From the NCBI GenBank assembly GCA_963664665.2, contig CAXXMH010000007.1:124001-188000 (forward strand): 64,000 nucleotides of DNA. Direction: 5' to 3'. Within the stretch, counting starts at the first letter, position 1, and each line of letters opens with the position of its first letter. This DNA comes from Bin55 sp963664665. GTDB lineage: Bacteria; Pseudomonadota; Gammaproteobacteria; Pseudomonadales; Azotimanducaceae. Below the pieces are notes generated by a model, which had not been told where the DNA came from, did no database searches, and was given only the letters and a program-made list of their open reading frames with translations. Of the stretch, positions 8,719-17,913 are shown in pieces. A program made the translations under genes and the position numbers.

Positions 8719-9570
8719 TTGGATTTCGTCGGAAACCTGAATTTTGTCAATTCCACGTCACAAACCAAGGGATCGACCGCACAACAACAACGTTTTCTTG
8801 AATCGCGGCATAACCGACCGACACTGATTCGAGACGCTCGCCTAATCGAAGGCGTCATGCCGGGCTCTTTGGACGCGACAGAAGTGTTGACGGACGGGTC
8901 AGGCTTTCTGCTTGTGAAGTCCCCATCGAAGGTTCAAGATTGGACTGACATCCATGAAGTTGCACGCATCTACTACGAAGAAATGCGCGTGCTTTCGCAA
9001 CAGTTACTACCGACAGCTGTCGTGCCGGCGACCAGCAGCCACACCTATCGCAATGAGCAAATCCAAGAGCACTATTGGGAAAACGGCGTGCAGTACGGTC
9101 CGTGTGCTACGGGCGTGCATAACGATTTCGCCGATTTTGTCGACGAAGAAAGTGGCAAGACTGTAGAAAAATTCAGCGAAGTGCTAGGAATGCCTCAAGA
9201 CAAGCGCGTCATCGGCATCAATATCTGGCGATCTGTCTCGGCAAAACCTCTAGCACGGTTTCCCCTCGCAGTTTGCGATCGTACGTCGATCGAACCTAGC
9301 GATCTTGAATACGACCTGATTCCGAACGCAATACCTAGACCTTTCAACGGACATTACTGCAAACCAAATGAAGACCAGCGGTGGCATTACTACTCTGCAA
9401 TGACGAGCGATGAAGCGCTCGTATTTACGACCTACGACTCGCACCCAATCGACAACGAAGTCTTTCGCCCTACGTTACATACTGCGGTTCCAATCCCTGG
9501 TTCAGAAGGATTGCAGGAGCGTAAGAGCGTCGAGATACGCTTTTTCGCGCTACTTCCTTTACCTGCATAG
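8719..9570 (+). CDS. CmcJ/NvfI-like non-heme iron oxygenase, copy 2
   Basis: This 283-residue paralogue is about 90% identical to the copy upstream by direct comparison. All presumed iron ligands are kept: His134 and Asp136 (VHNDFADF) and His254. Differences gather in the first 56 residues and between residues 199 and 211, which could alter substrate fit; the catalytic core is almost unchanged. An upstream in-frame TTG at 8698 would add seven residues, but the TAAGGA ribosome site lies inside that stretch, so TTG at 8719, matching copy 1, is chosen. The preserved frame in both copies suggests both are under selection. Confidence 0.82.
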   Translation: MDFVGNLNFVNSTSQTKGSTAQQQRFLESRHNRPTLIRDARLIEGVMPGSLDATEVLTDGSGFLLVKSPSKVQDWTDIHEVARIYYEEMRVLSQQLLPTAVVPATSSHTYRNEQIQEHYWENGVQYGPCATGVHNDFADFVDEESGKTVEKFSEVLGMPQDKRVIGINIWRSVSAKPLARFPLAVCDRTSIEPSDLEYDLIPNAIPRPFNGHYCKPNEDQRWHYYSAMTSDEALVFTTYDSHPIDNEVFRPTLHTAVPIPGSEGLQERKSVEIRFFALLPLPA

Positions 9571-9749
9571 AGATACGCGTTTATGCGCGATTAGATCGGG
9601 GCTTCTATCCCTGGTTGATTTGAATCGCCATTTACGACCCTATCAATCATCGAAGCGATGTTCATTCTGCCAATAAGATCGACTAACACACTGATCTAAC
9701 TGTATTCTTCATAGGCTTGCGTTACATTAGCAGTCGGTAATTGGCTGGA

Positions 9750-10892
9750 CTACGGGTACTCGATCGGGGTGTCGAGGGATTCCTCAGTCGCAAGCAACTC
9801 GCCGTATTGTCGCTCTCCGTTCTCGTCCTGCCAAAACGGCACCTCATCGTCTTCTGAACGATCGATTAACGTCACGCGTTCCATTCTTCGTTCATGCGGC
9901 CAGAAATCAGCGACCGCGTAGTGCTGGCAGCTGCGGTTGTCCCACATTGCTACAGACCCATCCCTCCACCGAAAACGACACGTGTGTTCCGGCGTTGAGT
10001 ACATCTTTGCGTATAGCTCGGCAAGCAGTCGCGCTGAGTCCGCTGCGCTCATGCCACAAATCGAATTCGTAAACGTCGGATTGATGTAGAGCGCAGATCT
10101 ACCTGTCTCAGGATGCGTTCGACAAATGGGGTGAGATACCTCGTCTCGCCCCGCCCGACCATGAATAGCCATGCGCCCTAACAGAAACTCCTTGAGCACC
10201 GGGCTTAGGCTATCCCAAAGCGCATAACAGTCGACAAACACCGTATCGCCACCAACCGGTGGTGACTTACGCGAAAGCAGCATCGAGCCAAGCGGAGGCC
10301 GATTTGACCAGGTTACATCTGAATGCCAATTGGCCGCTGCGAACGGTTGCCCTTCGTTGGCATAAAGTCGCAAGATTTCAGGTTTCTCCTTCGCCGAGAG
10401 ATTTCCTCCTAGGAAACGCTGGCGACCAAACGCGAATCCAATGTCTGCGAAGCGCTTAGCAAATGCGATCTGTTCGTCAGACGAGATATGACCTTGATCG
10501 CGAAAAAACACGACCTTGCGAGATAAGAAGAGTCGCCAGACTTGCTCTATCTGCAATTCCGTCGGGTTAGCAAGATCAATCCCGCTTATTTCGATGCCTA
10601 TGCTCGGTGAAACAGGTTCAATGGTTAAACCTGCTCGTTGAAGCGCTATATCGCCGTCGCTTAGTATCGAGTCCTTTTGCCTGAGATCTTCCGCAACGTT
10701 CTCAGCATAGTTTTTGTCTGCGGCAAGACGTCGCGCATCAGCGCCACCTCTGCTGGCAGGATTTTCTCGATAGTGGCCGGTCCAAGTGTCAGCTCGTCCA
10801 CCTGCCCATCCGTCAGAGCGACTTCGATACGCTCGGGTTTTGTTCATGTCACGTGGTTCAAACAGGTTGGTGATTGTGACAGTGTCACTCAT
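9750..10892 (-). CDS. TauD/TfdA-family Fe(II)/2-oxoglutarate dioxygenase
   Basis: This 380-residue protein has a TauD/TfdA domain from about residue 88. It shows GIEISGIDLANP, the iron ligands His190 and Asp192 in NWHSDVTW, and the distal His324 in SCQHYAV with the arginines just after it for 2-oxoglutarate. HPETGRSALYINP is also typical. Such enzymes hydroxylate or desulfonate small molecules; the substrate is unknown. The N-terminal extension of about 85 residues is longer than usual and lacks a recognised domain. ATG at 10892 is supported by AGAGGAAA seven bases upstream. The PhyH-like gene is 78 bp upstream on the same strand, so the two may be co-transcribed. Confidence 0.88.
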   Translation of the reverse strand: MSDTVTITNLFEPRDMNKTRAYRSRSDGWAGGRADTWTGHYRENPASRGGADARRLAADKNYAENVAEDLRQKDSILSDGDIALQRAGLTIEPVSPSIGIEISGIDLANPTELQIEQVWRLFLSRKVVFFRDQGHISSDEQIAFAKRFADIGFAFGRQRFLGGNLSAKEKPEILRLYANEGQPFAAANWHSDVTWSNRPPLGSMLLSRKSPPVGGDTVFVDCYALWDSLSPVLKEFLLGRMAIHGRAGRDEVSHPICRTHPETGRSALYINPTFTNSICGMSAADSARLLAELYAKMYSTPEHTCRFRWRDGSVAMWDNRSCQHYAVADFWPHERRMERVTLIDRSEDDEVPFWQDENGERQYGELLATEESLDTPIEYP

Positions 10893-10970
10893 TACTGATT
10901 TCCTCTCTTATCGCGGCCGGGAGGCGCAAACCCTCATTCGCCTCGATCGCTATCGAAAATCTGCTCGCAT

Positions 10971-12122
10971 TCAAATCGCGATATCTCGAATGTTGTAATC
11001 GCGAATGACTCGCTCGAACGTTTCCGAATTCCATCTGAACTGGTCCGCAGAGTTTTCGTACGGGTGATAGACATAAGGCGTTTCATGGGAATAGTACTGT
11101 CGTCGGGCATCAATGGCGACCTGAATCACGCTAGCTCGCTTGTCGATAAACTGATCGTCATAAACGACTTCCTCTGGTTGCATCAGATGACCATGCTGTC
11201 CGACAACAGCGGAGCGTCGATGCATACCCCACGACACCGAGATACGAAAGTCCTCGGAGGTATTCGCGAACGAACCGTGAAGGGTTTGACGGTTAACGAT
11301 CGTGACATCGCCCGGCTCGCAGAACAGCGGCACTGCATCTGGTAGCTGATCTGAGCCACCATTCGCCTCGACCATTGCTTTGATATCGACACGACCCAGT
11401 TTGTGCGTACCTGGTACAACCCATAAGCAGCTCAATGCACTAGTTCGATTCAGTTGAGCTTGGAAATTCACGCCGTGTATGCCCTGATCCCAAGCAGGGC
11501 TATCCCAATGCGTGACGCCATCCTGGTGCCACGCCACAGATCCGCCTAAACCAGGTTGTTTGACAAAAATCGCGTCGTTATACGGAACGAAATCCGGTCC
11601 GTTAATTGCTTCCGCAACCGCCAACAACTCAGGATGACCATACACCCGCAGACCGGATTCAAACAATTGACACATGCCAGCGATGATTTGAACGACATAC
11701 TCCGGAGCATCTCCGTCTGGATTCGCCTCGGCCATTTTGCTCATGTGTCTGCCATGCGAGGAATCCGTGCCACCAACCGGGTCTGAAAGGGGCTTGACGA
11801 AGAAATAAGGATTTCGCTTCATTTCGATGCCAATCGCTGGGTTACCTTCTGCATCAACGGTCTGACCAGGTCCGATCGGAGCTTGCGCTAGCACTCGTAG
11901 TACATCTTGTCTCAGTTCATCGACCTCTCGCTCGCACAGGACCTCTGTGAATACGTAGAAACCATGTTCCCAATATGCGCGGACGATATCTGAATGGAGT
12001 TTACCGTGAATATCAAGACGAACCGGTCCACGATTACTTAATCGCTTTGCACGCTCTTCACCCTCACGCGCATAGGTCTTCATACGACTCTGGTATTCAT
12101 GAGCAGACAAGGGGTTCGTCAC
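10971..12122 (-). CDS. Phytanoyl-CoA dioxygenase (PhyH)-family protein
   Basis: This 383-residue protein is a PhyH-type Fe(II)/2-oxoglutarate dioxygenase. The iron ligands are His199 and Asp201 in WHQDGVTHW and His282 in RQTLHGSFAN, with Arg293 placed to hold 2-oxoglutarate. LWVVPGTHK and EPGDVTIVN are family blocks. Bacterial members act on many small molecules, so phytanoyl-CoA should not be assumed. GTG at 12122 was chosen because AGAGGA lies seven bases upstream; a GTG at 12149 and an ATG at 12140 are in-frame alternatives. It is followed by the TauD-like gene, making a pair of different iron oxygenases read in the same direction. Confidence 0.88.
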   Translation of the reverse strand: MTNPLSAHEYQSRMKTYAREGEERAKRLSNRGPVRLDIHGKLHSDIVRAYWEHGFYVFTEVLCEREVDELRQDVLRVLAQAPIGPGQTVDAEGNPAIGIEMKRNPYFFVKPLSDPVGGTDSSHGRHMSKMAEANPDGDAPEYVVQIIAGMCQLFESGLRVYGHPELLAVAEAINGPDFVPYNDAIFVKQPGLGGSVAWHQDGVTHWDSPAWDQGIHGVNFQAQLNRTSALSCLWVVPGTHKLGRVDIKAMVEANGGSDQLPDAVPLFCEPGDVTIVNRQTLHGSFANTSEDFRISVSWGMHRRSAVVGQHGHLMQPEEVVYDDQFIDKRASVIQVAIDARRQYYSHETPYVYHPYENSADQFRWNSETFERVIRDYNIRDIAI

Positions 12123-12307
12123 TCCATGTTCCTCTTTCATCGGTTCCACTTCGTTCTCTAGGTTTACGAGTTCACTGCTTCATGATCTGATTAGGAGATC
12201 ATATGTGAAGCACCGAGTGCGGCGACATCCGCGACGAGTATTCTTGTAAAGTCAGTGAATGAAGCTTTTGCACCCCGTTTCGGTCACGATTTATCAAAAT
12301 TCAATCC

Positions 12308-12679
12308 ATGCAGATTAGTATCCTCGTACAAGGTTCCCCGACATCGACCCGGGCATGTCACTCGGCATTGGATTTCTCACAGTCGGTGGTGGATTCGGAA
12401 CACAGCTTATTTAGGGTGTTTTTCTACCAAGATGCTGTGAGCATCGGCTCTCGTCATTTCGCTACTCCACCCGATGAACCTAATCTACAAAACGCTTGGC
12501 TCGCGCTTAGCAAACAGTATGACGTCGAGTTGGTGCTCTGCGTGAGCGCGGCACAACGTAGAGGGATTAGTCAAGCAGACGATCACAATACCGTCGCAGA
12601 AGGGTTCTTAGTTAGTGGACTTGGACAGCTAATTGAAGCGATGCTCGAAAGCGATCGACTAGTGTCTTTCACTGCATAG
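12308..12679 (+). CDS. tusD: Sulfur relay protein TusD
   Basis: TusD belongs to the DsrE fold and, in the TusBCD complex, passes a persulfide from TusA to TusE for 2-thiolation of wobble uridine in tRNA. The 123-residue protein matches TusD in length and keeps the acceptor cysteine, Cys78, in ELVLCVSAAQRRG. tusE follows 19 bp downstream in the same direction. In related gammaproteobacteria tusD is followed by tusC and tusB, but neither is here. mnmA, which uses this sulfur, lies about 31 kb away in the same window. The ATG at 12308 has only a weak ribosome-binding site. Confidence 0.87.
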   Translation: MQISILVQGSPTSTRACHSALDFSQSVVDSEHSLFRVFFYQDAVSIGSRHFATPPDEPNLQNAWLALSKQYDVELVLCVSAAQRRGISQADDHNTVAEGFLVSGLGQLIEAMLESDRLVSFTA

Positions 12680-12698
12680 CGAATCATCAAGCCTCTCC

Positions 12699-13034
12699 AT
12701 GTCTCCGAAAATACCGGAAGAAGCTCAAGCGATCTTCACAGCAGACGGTTTTCTTCGCGATGCAGACTCCTGGAACCCGGCGCTCGCGACGAAAATCGCA
12801 GCTGATCTAGAGATCGCACTCACCGATGAGCATTGGCAAGTCATCCACGGCGTTAGAGATTTTTACCGTCGAACTGGCCGTACGCTATCTATGAGACCGC
12901 TTGTTCGTGTCGTTCGAAATGAGATCGCGACGACACTCGGTTCGTCCCTCGCGTTAGCGCAGTTGTTTGGGAACAAGACGACTCGACATGTGGCGATGAT
13001 CAGTGGATTGCCAAAACCCTCCGACTGTATCTGA
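12699..13034 (+). CDS. tusE: Sulfur relay protein TusE (DsrC family)
   Basis: TusE accepts sulfur from TusD and hands it to MnmA during tRNA thiolation. The 111-residue protein ends with GLPKPSDCI, placing the conserved cysteine (Cys110) second to last, as in TusE and DsrC. It lacks the second C-terminal cysteine of the true DsrC used in sulfite reduction, so TusE is the better call. The central VIHGVRDFYRRTGRTLSMRPLV block is typical. It sits 19 bp after tusD and should share its transcript. Confidence 0.88.
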   Translation: MSPKIPEEAQAIFTADGFLRDADSWNPALATKIAADLEIALTDEHWQVIHGVRDFYRRTGRTLSMRPLVRVVRNEIATTLGSSLALAQLFGNKTTRHVAMISGLPKPSDCI

Positions 13035-13116
13035 CCTACTCGACAAAACACCGAGCTAATCCGCTTATCCTTATACGCCCCTCGGCAGATGGGTATTCGC
13101 TAGTTGGACGCGTTTG

Positions 13117-14910
13117 ATGTTCGCTAAATTGACCGCACGCGACGAGTGGAAGTACATGCTATTACTTCCGCGCGCTTCAGCGGTACTTACCTTCGCATGG
13201 TGGTTCCTACTCCTCGCTCGAGGTCTACTGCCTGCGCTCTTCGTCGTAGCTATGGGCGTGCTTGTTGGCGCTGTTCAGCGAGGCGAGGATTTATTCATCC
13301 CGCTGGCGCTCGTTGGCGGCATGTTCGTCCTTGTTCAAGTGCTTTCGCCGTTGCACCTTATGGTGAGTCAAAACCTCGGAAGCAAGATGGCGGCGTATCT
13401 ATACGACCGTCTAACGGTCGCCTGCACCGAGCCACAAGGTATGGCACATCTCGAAAGCCCCGAGATGAACAATGACCTGGCAATGGCGAGAGATTTCGAT
13501 CTAGGCATAAGTGGGCCACCGTTATTCGTTTCCATGGACTTTATCGCGGCAGGACTCGTCGAGTTGGTTGCGGGATTGGTGGCGACTAGCCTCTTGTTTG
13601 GCTACACGTGGTGGGCGCCCATCTTGATCGGCGGTGCGTGGCTCATGACCCACTATTTACTTCGTGAGAGCGGTGTTTGGCGCGATCGTCAAACCAACGA
13701 AGTGCGCATGGCTCAACGTCACGCCGACTATGCATACAAGATGGCGGTTGATCCACCGGCGAGCAAGGAACTACGTCTATTCAGCCTTGCGGATTGGGTT
13801 GTAGATCGATTCGCGAAGCATCGACGCAAATTGCATGACCTACGATGGGAGGCAACCCGTTTAAGACAACGACCACTAGCGCTCAGTCTGACGCTTGTGA
13901 CCGTCGCAAACGTGATCGTTTTCGTGTCGCTAGGTTACGACGCTACACAAGGCAATCTCGAACTACAGGAGCTCGTGATTTTCGCAGCCGCAGCAATGAC
14001 CGCGAGCATGATCGCTTTCGGCGGCTTATCGTGGGCGCTTGACGGCGCAGCGGCACCTGCTGGGGCGGTCTTACGACTGCAGCCATCAATGGCAGAAACC
14101 GGGCATCTTCAGGATAGCTCTAAATCGGCAGATGCTCTACCGGCAAGATCGATCGAGTTCAAAAATCTCAAGTTTGCCTACCCGACCACCGGTGAAGTCA
14201 CACTAGATCAATTCAACCTGAGCATACCCGCCGGTACCACGTTAGCGATTGTCGGACCGAACGGAGCTGGAAAGACGACGCTCGCGAAGTTACTTTGCCG
14301 TCTCTACGACCCGCAAGAAGGTTCCATCGAAATTGACGGGATTGACCTGCGCGAACTGTCGATCGATTCGTGGCGCAATCGAGTCACAGCCGTGTTTCAG
14401 GATTTCGTTCGGTTTGAGTTATCACTCCGCGAAAACGTGTGTCCGACCGGTGAAGCATCAGACGAGATCATTCTTCGAGCGCTAGACAAAGCCGGTATGG
14501 CGGATTTGGTACCGTTGGACACGATCCTGAATAAGGCGTACGCGAACGGCACCGACTTTTCTGGCGGACAATGGCAACGCATCGCGCTGGCTCGTGCGCT
14601 TTGTCAAGTGTATCTCGGTGCTGGACTGGTGCTTCTCGATGAACCGACCGCACAACTAGACGTACGGGGGGAAGCCGAGATTTTCAGCCGGGTTATCGAG
14701 GAAACCAGGGACGTTACGACGATTCTGATTTCGCATCGGTTCTCGACGGTTCGCAAGACGGACCTTATCTGCGTGTTGGAACACGGTCGTGTCATCGAAC
14801 TTGGCTCACACGACGAGCTCATGGCGCTACGGGGACGTTACCAAACAATGTTCGATTTACAGGCATCACACTTCGAAGAAAGTGAGACGGATCTAGATGT
14901 CCTCAATTGA
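13117..14910 (+). CDS. Half-size ABC exporter, subunit 1 (NisT-like)
   Basis: This 597-residue protein fuses a membrane domain (about residues 1-310) to an ATPase domain (about 345-590). Walker A is GPNGAGKTT near 380-388, the signature is FSGGQ near 482-486 and Walker B is LVLLDEP near 504-510. The lack of a C39 peptidase domain and the FSGGQWQR form recall exporters of lanthipeptide-type clusters (NisT), which suggests but does not prove export of a peptide or small molecule. ATG at 13117 is used; TTG just before it is also possible. The next gene overlaps the end by 14 bp and codes for a second half-transporter, so a heterodimer is likely. No precursor peptide gene is visible. Confidence 0.85.
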   Translation: MFAKLTARDEWKYMLLLPRASAVLTFAWWFLLLARGLLPALFVVAMGVLVGAVQRGEDLFIPLALVGGMFVLVQVLSPLHLMVSQNLGSKMAAYLYDRLTVACTEPQGMAHLESPEMNNDLAMARDFDLGISGPPLFVSMDFIAAGLVELVAGLVATSLLFGYTWWAPILIGGAWLMTHYLLRESGVWRDRQTNEVRMAQRHADYAYKMAVDPPASKELRLFSLADWVVDRFAKHRRKLHDLRWEATRLRQRPLALSLTLVTVANVIVFVSLGYDATQGNLELQELVIFAAAAMTASMIAFGGLSWALDGAAAPAGAVLRLQPSMAETGHLQDSSKSADALPARSIEFKNLKFAYPTTGEVTLDQFNLSIPAGTTLAIVGPNGAGKTTLAKLLCRLYDPQEGSIEIDGIDLRELSIDSWRNRVTAVFQDFVRFELSLRENVCPTGEASDEIILRALDKAGMADLVPLDTILNKAYANGTDFSGGQWQRIALARALCQVYLGAGLVLLDEPTAQLDVRGEAEIFSRVIEETRDVTTILISHRFSTVRKTDLICVLEHGRVIELGSHDELMALRGRYQTMFDLQASHFEESETDLDVLN

Positions 14911-16705
14911 ACCTATGCCAGGCGCTCTGGAGTCCATGTGGCGCGCATTGAAACGTGGATATGTCGCGGAACCTACCCTGCTCGTCATTTCGTTCTCACT
15001 CGCCCTGCTTGCTGCCTTACCTGATGCACTCTACGCAGTTTGGCTCGGGCTTCTCGGCTATGGACTAATCGAGTCAAACAACACCTTTGTCTGGGTCGGT
15101 GCCATTGGCATGGGGGCTTCGGCCACGCTGACCTGGACCTTGAGAGTTGTCAGTGATCGTACACAGCGACGATTTAGAGACCGTGTTTCCATTGCGCTGG
15201 AGTCACACGTTGCAAAACTTCAGGCAAGTGTGATCAGTGTCGAGCTCCACGAACGTGCCGAGTACCTTGACCGCTTAGCGGTATTGCGCGACCAAGTATT
15301 CACACTAGATCACATGTACATGTCGATCTTTTCAACGGCGGGATGGATTTTGCGACTCGGGGTTACCGTAACGATCTTAGTGGTCATTCACCCCGCGCTC
15401 CTCGCATTGGTGTTATTCGCCATTCCTAGTATGGCATCGTCCCTGTGGCGACCCGGATTGGAGCGTGCGGTTGAAGAAAAACAAGCGCCGCATGATCGAC
15501 TCGCGCGGCATCTGTTTGACCTGGCGACCACAGCTCCGCCAGGCAAGGAAGTCCGCTTAACCGGTGTCACGCGTGACCTCGTAAAACGACGACGTGATTC
15601 ATGGGACCGTTGGTACGGACCAGTATCACACGCACGTAATGTCAGTGGCGTCTACCAGTCCATTGCCTGGAGCATCTTTGGCTTCGGATTCGTACTTGCG
15701 GTGGTCTTCGTCGTCTATGGTCTTGAAGCCCCTGCAGCGCAGACATTGCTGCTTATCGGGGCTGGCTCACGACTCGCAGGCTACATCAGTGCGACCGTTG
15801 GCGAACTCGGCTTTCTGCGGGGAATCTGGATGGATGGTTCGAAGCGTCTCGCATGGCTTGAAGACTACGCGGAAAGTCAACTCGTCGACGAGACGATTTC
15901 GGTACCTGATCACCTCGAGCATGAGATTGAATTCAAGAACGTCTCATTCAAGTATCCCGGCGCAGACCGCTACGCACTCAAAAACGTCAACGTTACACTC
16001 CCGGCGGGTTCGGTAATCGCAATTGTTGGCGAGAACGGTGCTGGCAAGACGACGTTAGTTAAGCTGCTGGCCCGTATGTACAAACCAACCGAAGGGCAAA
16101 TTCTGGTCGACGGCATCGATTTGGCACGAATCGATGCTCAAGAATGGCGGACACGATTGGCCGGTGCATTTCAGGATTTCTTTCGCTTTGAGTTGTACGC
16201 TAAAACTACAGTTGGTATCGGCGATGAACCTGAAATGGGTGATGGCGATGCTGTTGCTAATGCCGTGAATCGAGCAGGCGCCGACGATGTGATCGAACAA
16301 CTGAAAAACGGACTTGACACTCAATTGGGACCCGGCTGGCCGGAAGGCGTAGAAGTCAGTTTCGGACAATGGCAAAAGCTCTCGCTCGCTCGAGGGTTCA
16401 TGCGGGAAAAACCGTTGTTGCTTCTTCTCGATGAACCAACCGCGGCTCTTGACGCCGAGACTGAGTACGCACTATTCGAACGATATGCCCAAGGCATTCG
16501 AGGAGATGGTGATGGCGAAGATTTAGACACCGAGGGTCGTATCACACTCCTAGTGTCGCATCGCTTCAGCACCGTTCGAATGGCTGACCAAATCATCGTC
16601 CTAGATGGTGCATCACTGATCGAAGCGGGTGCCCATGAGGAGCTACTAGCGCTAGACGGGCAATACGCTTCTCTCTACGAGACTCAGGCGGCGGCGTATC
16701 GATAA
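14897..16705 (+). CDS. Half-size ABC exporter, subunit 2 with altered signature
   Basis: The 602-residue protein has the same layout as its upstream partner: membrane helices to about residue 320, then an ATPase domain. Walker A is GENGAGKTT (378-386) and Walker B is LLLLLDEP near 506-513. The signature reads VSFGQ (487-491) instead of LSGGQ, so one of the two ATP sites in a heterodimer may be weakened, as in several heterodimeric exporters. The ATG at 14897 lies inside the 3' end of the preceding gene, a sign of translational coupling. A protein with probable SCP2-like domains is encoded 41 bp downstream. Confidence 0.85.
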   Translation: MSSIEPMPGALESMWRALKRGYVAEPTLLVISFSLALLAALPDALYAVWLGLLGYGLIESNNTFVWVGAIGMGASATLTWTLRVVSDRTQRRFRDRVSIALESHVAKLQASVISVELHERAEYLDRLAVLRDQVFTLDHMYMSIFSTAGWILRLGVTVTILVVIHPALLALVLFAIPSMASSLWRPGLERAVEEKQAPHDRLARHLFDLATTAPPGKEVRLTGVTRDLVKRRRDSWDRWYGPVSHARNVSGVYQSIAWSIFGFGFVLAVVFVVYGLEAPAAQTLLLIGAGSRLAGYISATVGELGFLRGIWMDGSKRLAWLEDYAESQLVDETISVPDHLEHEIEFKNVSFKYPGADRYALKNVNVTLPAGSVIAIVGENGAGKTTLVKLLARMYKPTEGQILVDGIDLARIDAQEWRTRLAGAFQDFFRFELYAKTTVGIGDEPEMGDGDAVANAVNRAGADDVIEQLKNGLDTQLGPGWPEGVEVSFGQWQKLSLARGFMREKPLLLLLDEPTAALDAETEYALFERYAQGIRGDGDGEDLDTEGRITLLVSHRFSTVRMADQIIVLDGASLIEAGAHEELLALDGQYASLYETQAAAYR

Positions 16706-16746
16706 CGGTCTATCATTCCGCGCCATCTCATCTCAGGAAGCTTCCG

Positions 16747-17862
16747 TTGACGATCGCAAATGGCTCGGTATCGGTCTTATCAGTTGCAATGCCCGAAAGT
16801 ATCGGCGACCTTACCTTTGCAACTAAGGAATGGGTCGACGCGGCACGTGACATTCTGAACGAGGAAGTCGAAAGGTACCGTGACCAGATTAAGGACGCCA
16901 AACGTCACTCGTTCTGCCAAGTAGCACACAACGCGCCAGCGTACCTGCATGTTGGTAACACGCTCGCGTATTCGGTCATCTTTGAAAACGGTGGTGCAGA
17001 AATCCTCGCGGAGGAACTCCCGGACGATCAATGCGACATGAAGATGTCAGGTGACCACTCGCTTATGAGCAACATGGCTCGCTTGGTCTTCCAAGGCAAG
17101 GATCCGAAAGTCCTCGACGCCGCGCGAAATCGATTGTTCAGTCTTGGTCGTTGGCAGATGTACGGCAATCAGCCGCCTGAACGAGCACTTCATTCGGTGT
17201 GGCAAGCGGTGAATGACGCGATGGCGGAACGCACGATGCCGAGGTTTGTGTTCATGACACCTGAATGGGTTTCAAGCGCAAGAGCCATTCTCACCACACG
17301 AGCGCGATCCGACAAATATCGAGATGCGATCAAGAACGTCGATTTCACGTTCTCGGAGGAATTCACTCACACGCCTAAGTACGCCTTTCCAGATGGATCA
17401 CACGGTGGGTTCTGGGTACGATGTCGACAGGGAAAACTGACGGTGGGTGCCGGTCCTCTACCCGAAGATAGCCAACCAGCCGATATGCTCACGAAAGCGC
17501 TATACGCACCCGTAATTCCGGTCGGTCGAACGGTCAACGCGAATATGACGGACGCTGAGAAAGAAGCACAAGACGTTTACCAACGCCAGGCATTCCGGTT
17601 CGACAAAGAACTAAATCTGCGCCCCGCGGAGCAGACACAACCGTCTGGTCGAGGTGCGATGCCTCCAGAACTTGGTCGCGTGTTTCTGCCACTCCATGAC
17701 GAACTTTCCAAACGCACATCTGGTGAATTACCGTCCGACTACGACTCAACGATAAAACCCAAATGGGGCGAGCCTCAAGTGTTTGACCGTCATCCCGAAT
17801 ACGACGCGAATCTGCTACGGTACGACGAAGTCGATATCTACGGAAATCGGCTCTCCTCCTAG
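16747..17862 (+). CDS. Protein with probable tandem SCP2-like domains
   Basis: The 371-residue protein has two related segments. One begins LTFATKEWVDAARDILN (about residue 22) and the other FVFMTPEWVSSARAILT (about 167); this opening resembles bacterial sterol-carrier-protein-2-like domains, which bind lipids or other hydrophobic molecules. The first segment looks complete, the second shorter. A C-terminal part of roughly 120 residues, ending in a Tyr/Asp-rich tail, matches nothing I know. No signal peptide is seen. The start is TTG at 16747, six bases after AGGAAG. It lies 41 bp behind the ABC exporter pair and probably belongs to its transcript; a substrate-handling role is inference. Confidence 0.55.
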   Translation: MTIANGSVSVLSVAMPESIGDLTFATKEWVDAARDILNEEVERYRDQIKDAKRHSFCQVAHNAPAYLHVGNTLAYSVIFENGGAEILAEELPDDQCDMKMSGDHSLMSNMARLVFQGKDPKVLDAARNRLFSLGRWQMYGNQPPERALHSVWQAVNDAMAERTMPRFVFMTPEWVSSARAILTTRARSDKYRDAIKNVDFTFSEEFTHTPKYAFPDGSHGGFWVRCRQGKLTVGAGPLPEDSQPADMLTKALYAPVIPVGRTVNANMTDAEKEAQDVYQRQAFRFDKELNLRPAEQTQPSGRGAMPPELGRVFLPLHDELSKRTSGELPSDYDSTIKPKWGEPQVFDRHPEYDANLLRYDEVDIYGNRLSS

Positions 17863-17913
17863 TACGAAAATCCGTGGCGTATGCTCGAAACTATGTAAAC
17901 AGAGGAAACGCGA

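Larger units (their letters stand above)
7288..9695 (+). repeat. Tandem direct duplication, about 1.17 kb per unit
   Basis: Two units, about 7288-8455 and 8522-9695, repeat head to tail with a period near 1,240 bp. Each holds a leader, an oxygenase gene with a TTG start and a trailer. The leader from ATAACGGTGTAAGTCA to the start codon is almost identical, and the stop and the following CTGCATAGAGATACGCG are identical. Similarity fades over about 130 bp downstream. An outlying match, AATTGGTTCATCGCGA, marks the upstream edge of each unit. The copies differ at about 28 of 283 amino acids, so the duplication is not recent. Confidence 0.9.

Noticed and set aside
12308..12679. DsrE-like gene considered as part of a dissimilatory sulfur oxidation set
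   Set aside because: No dsrA, dsrB or dsrF nearby, and the partner TusE has only one C-terminal cysteine. A tRNA thiolation role fits better.
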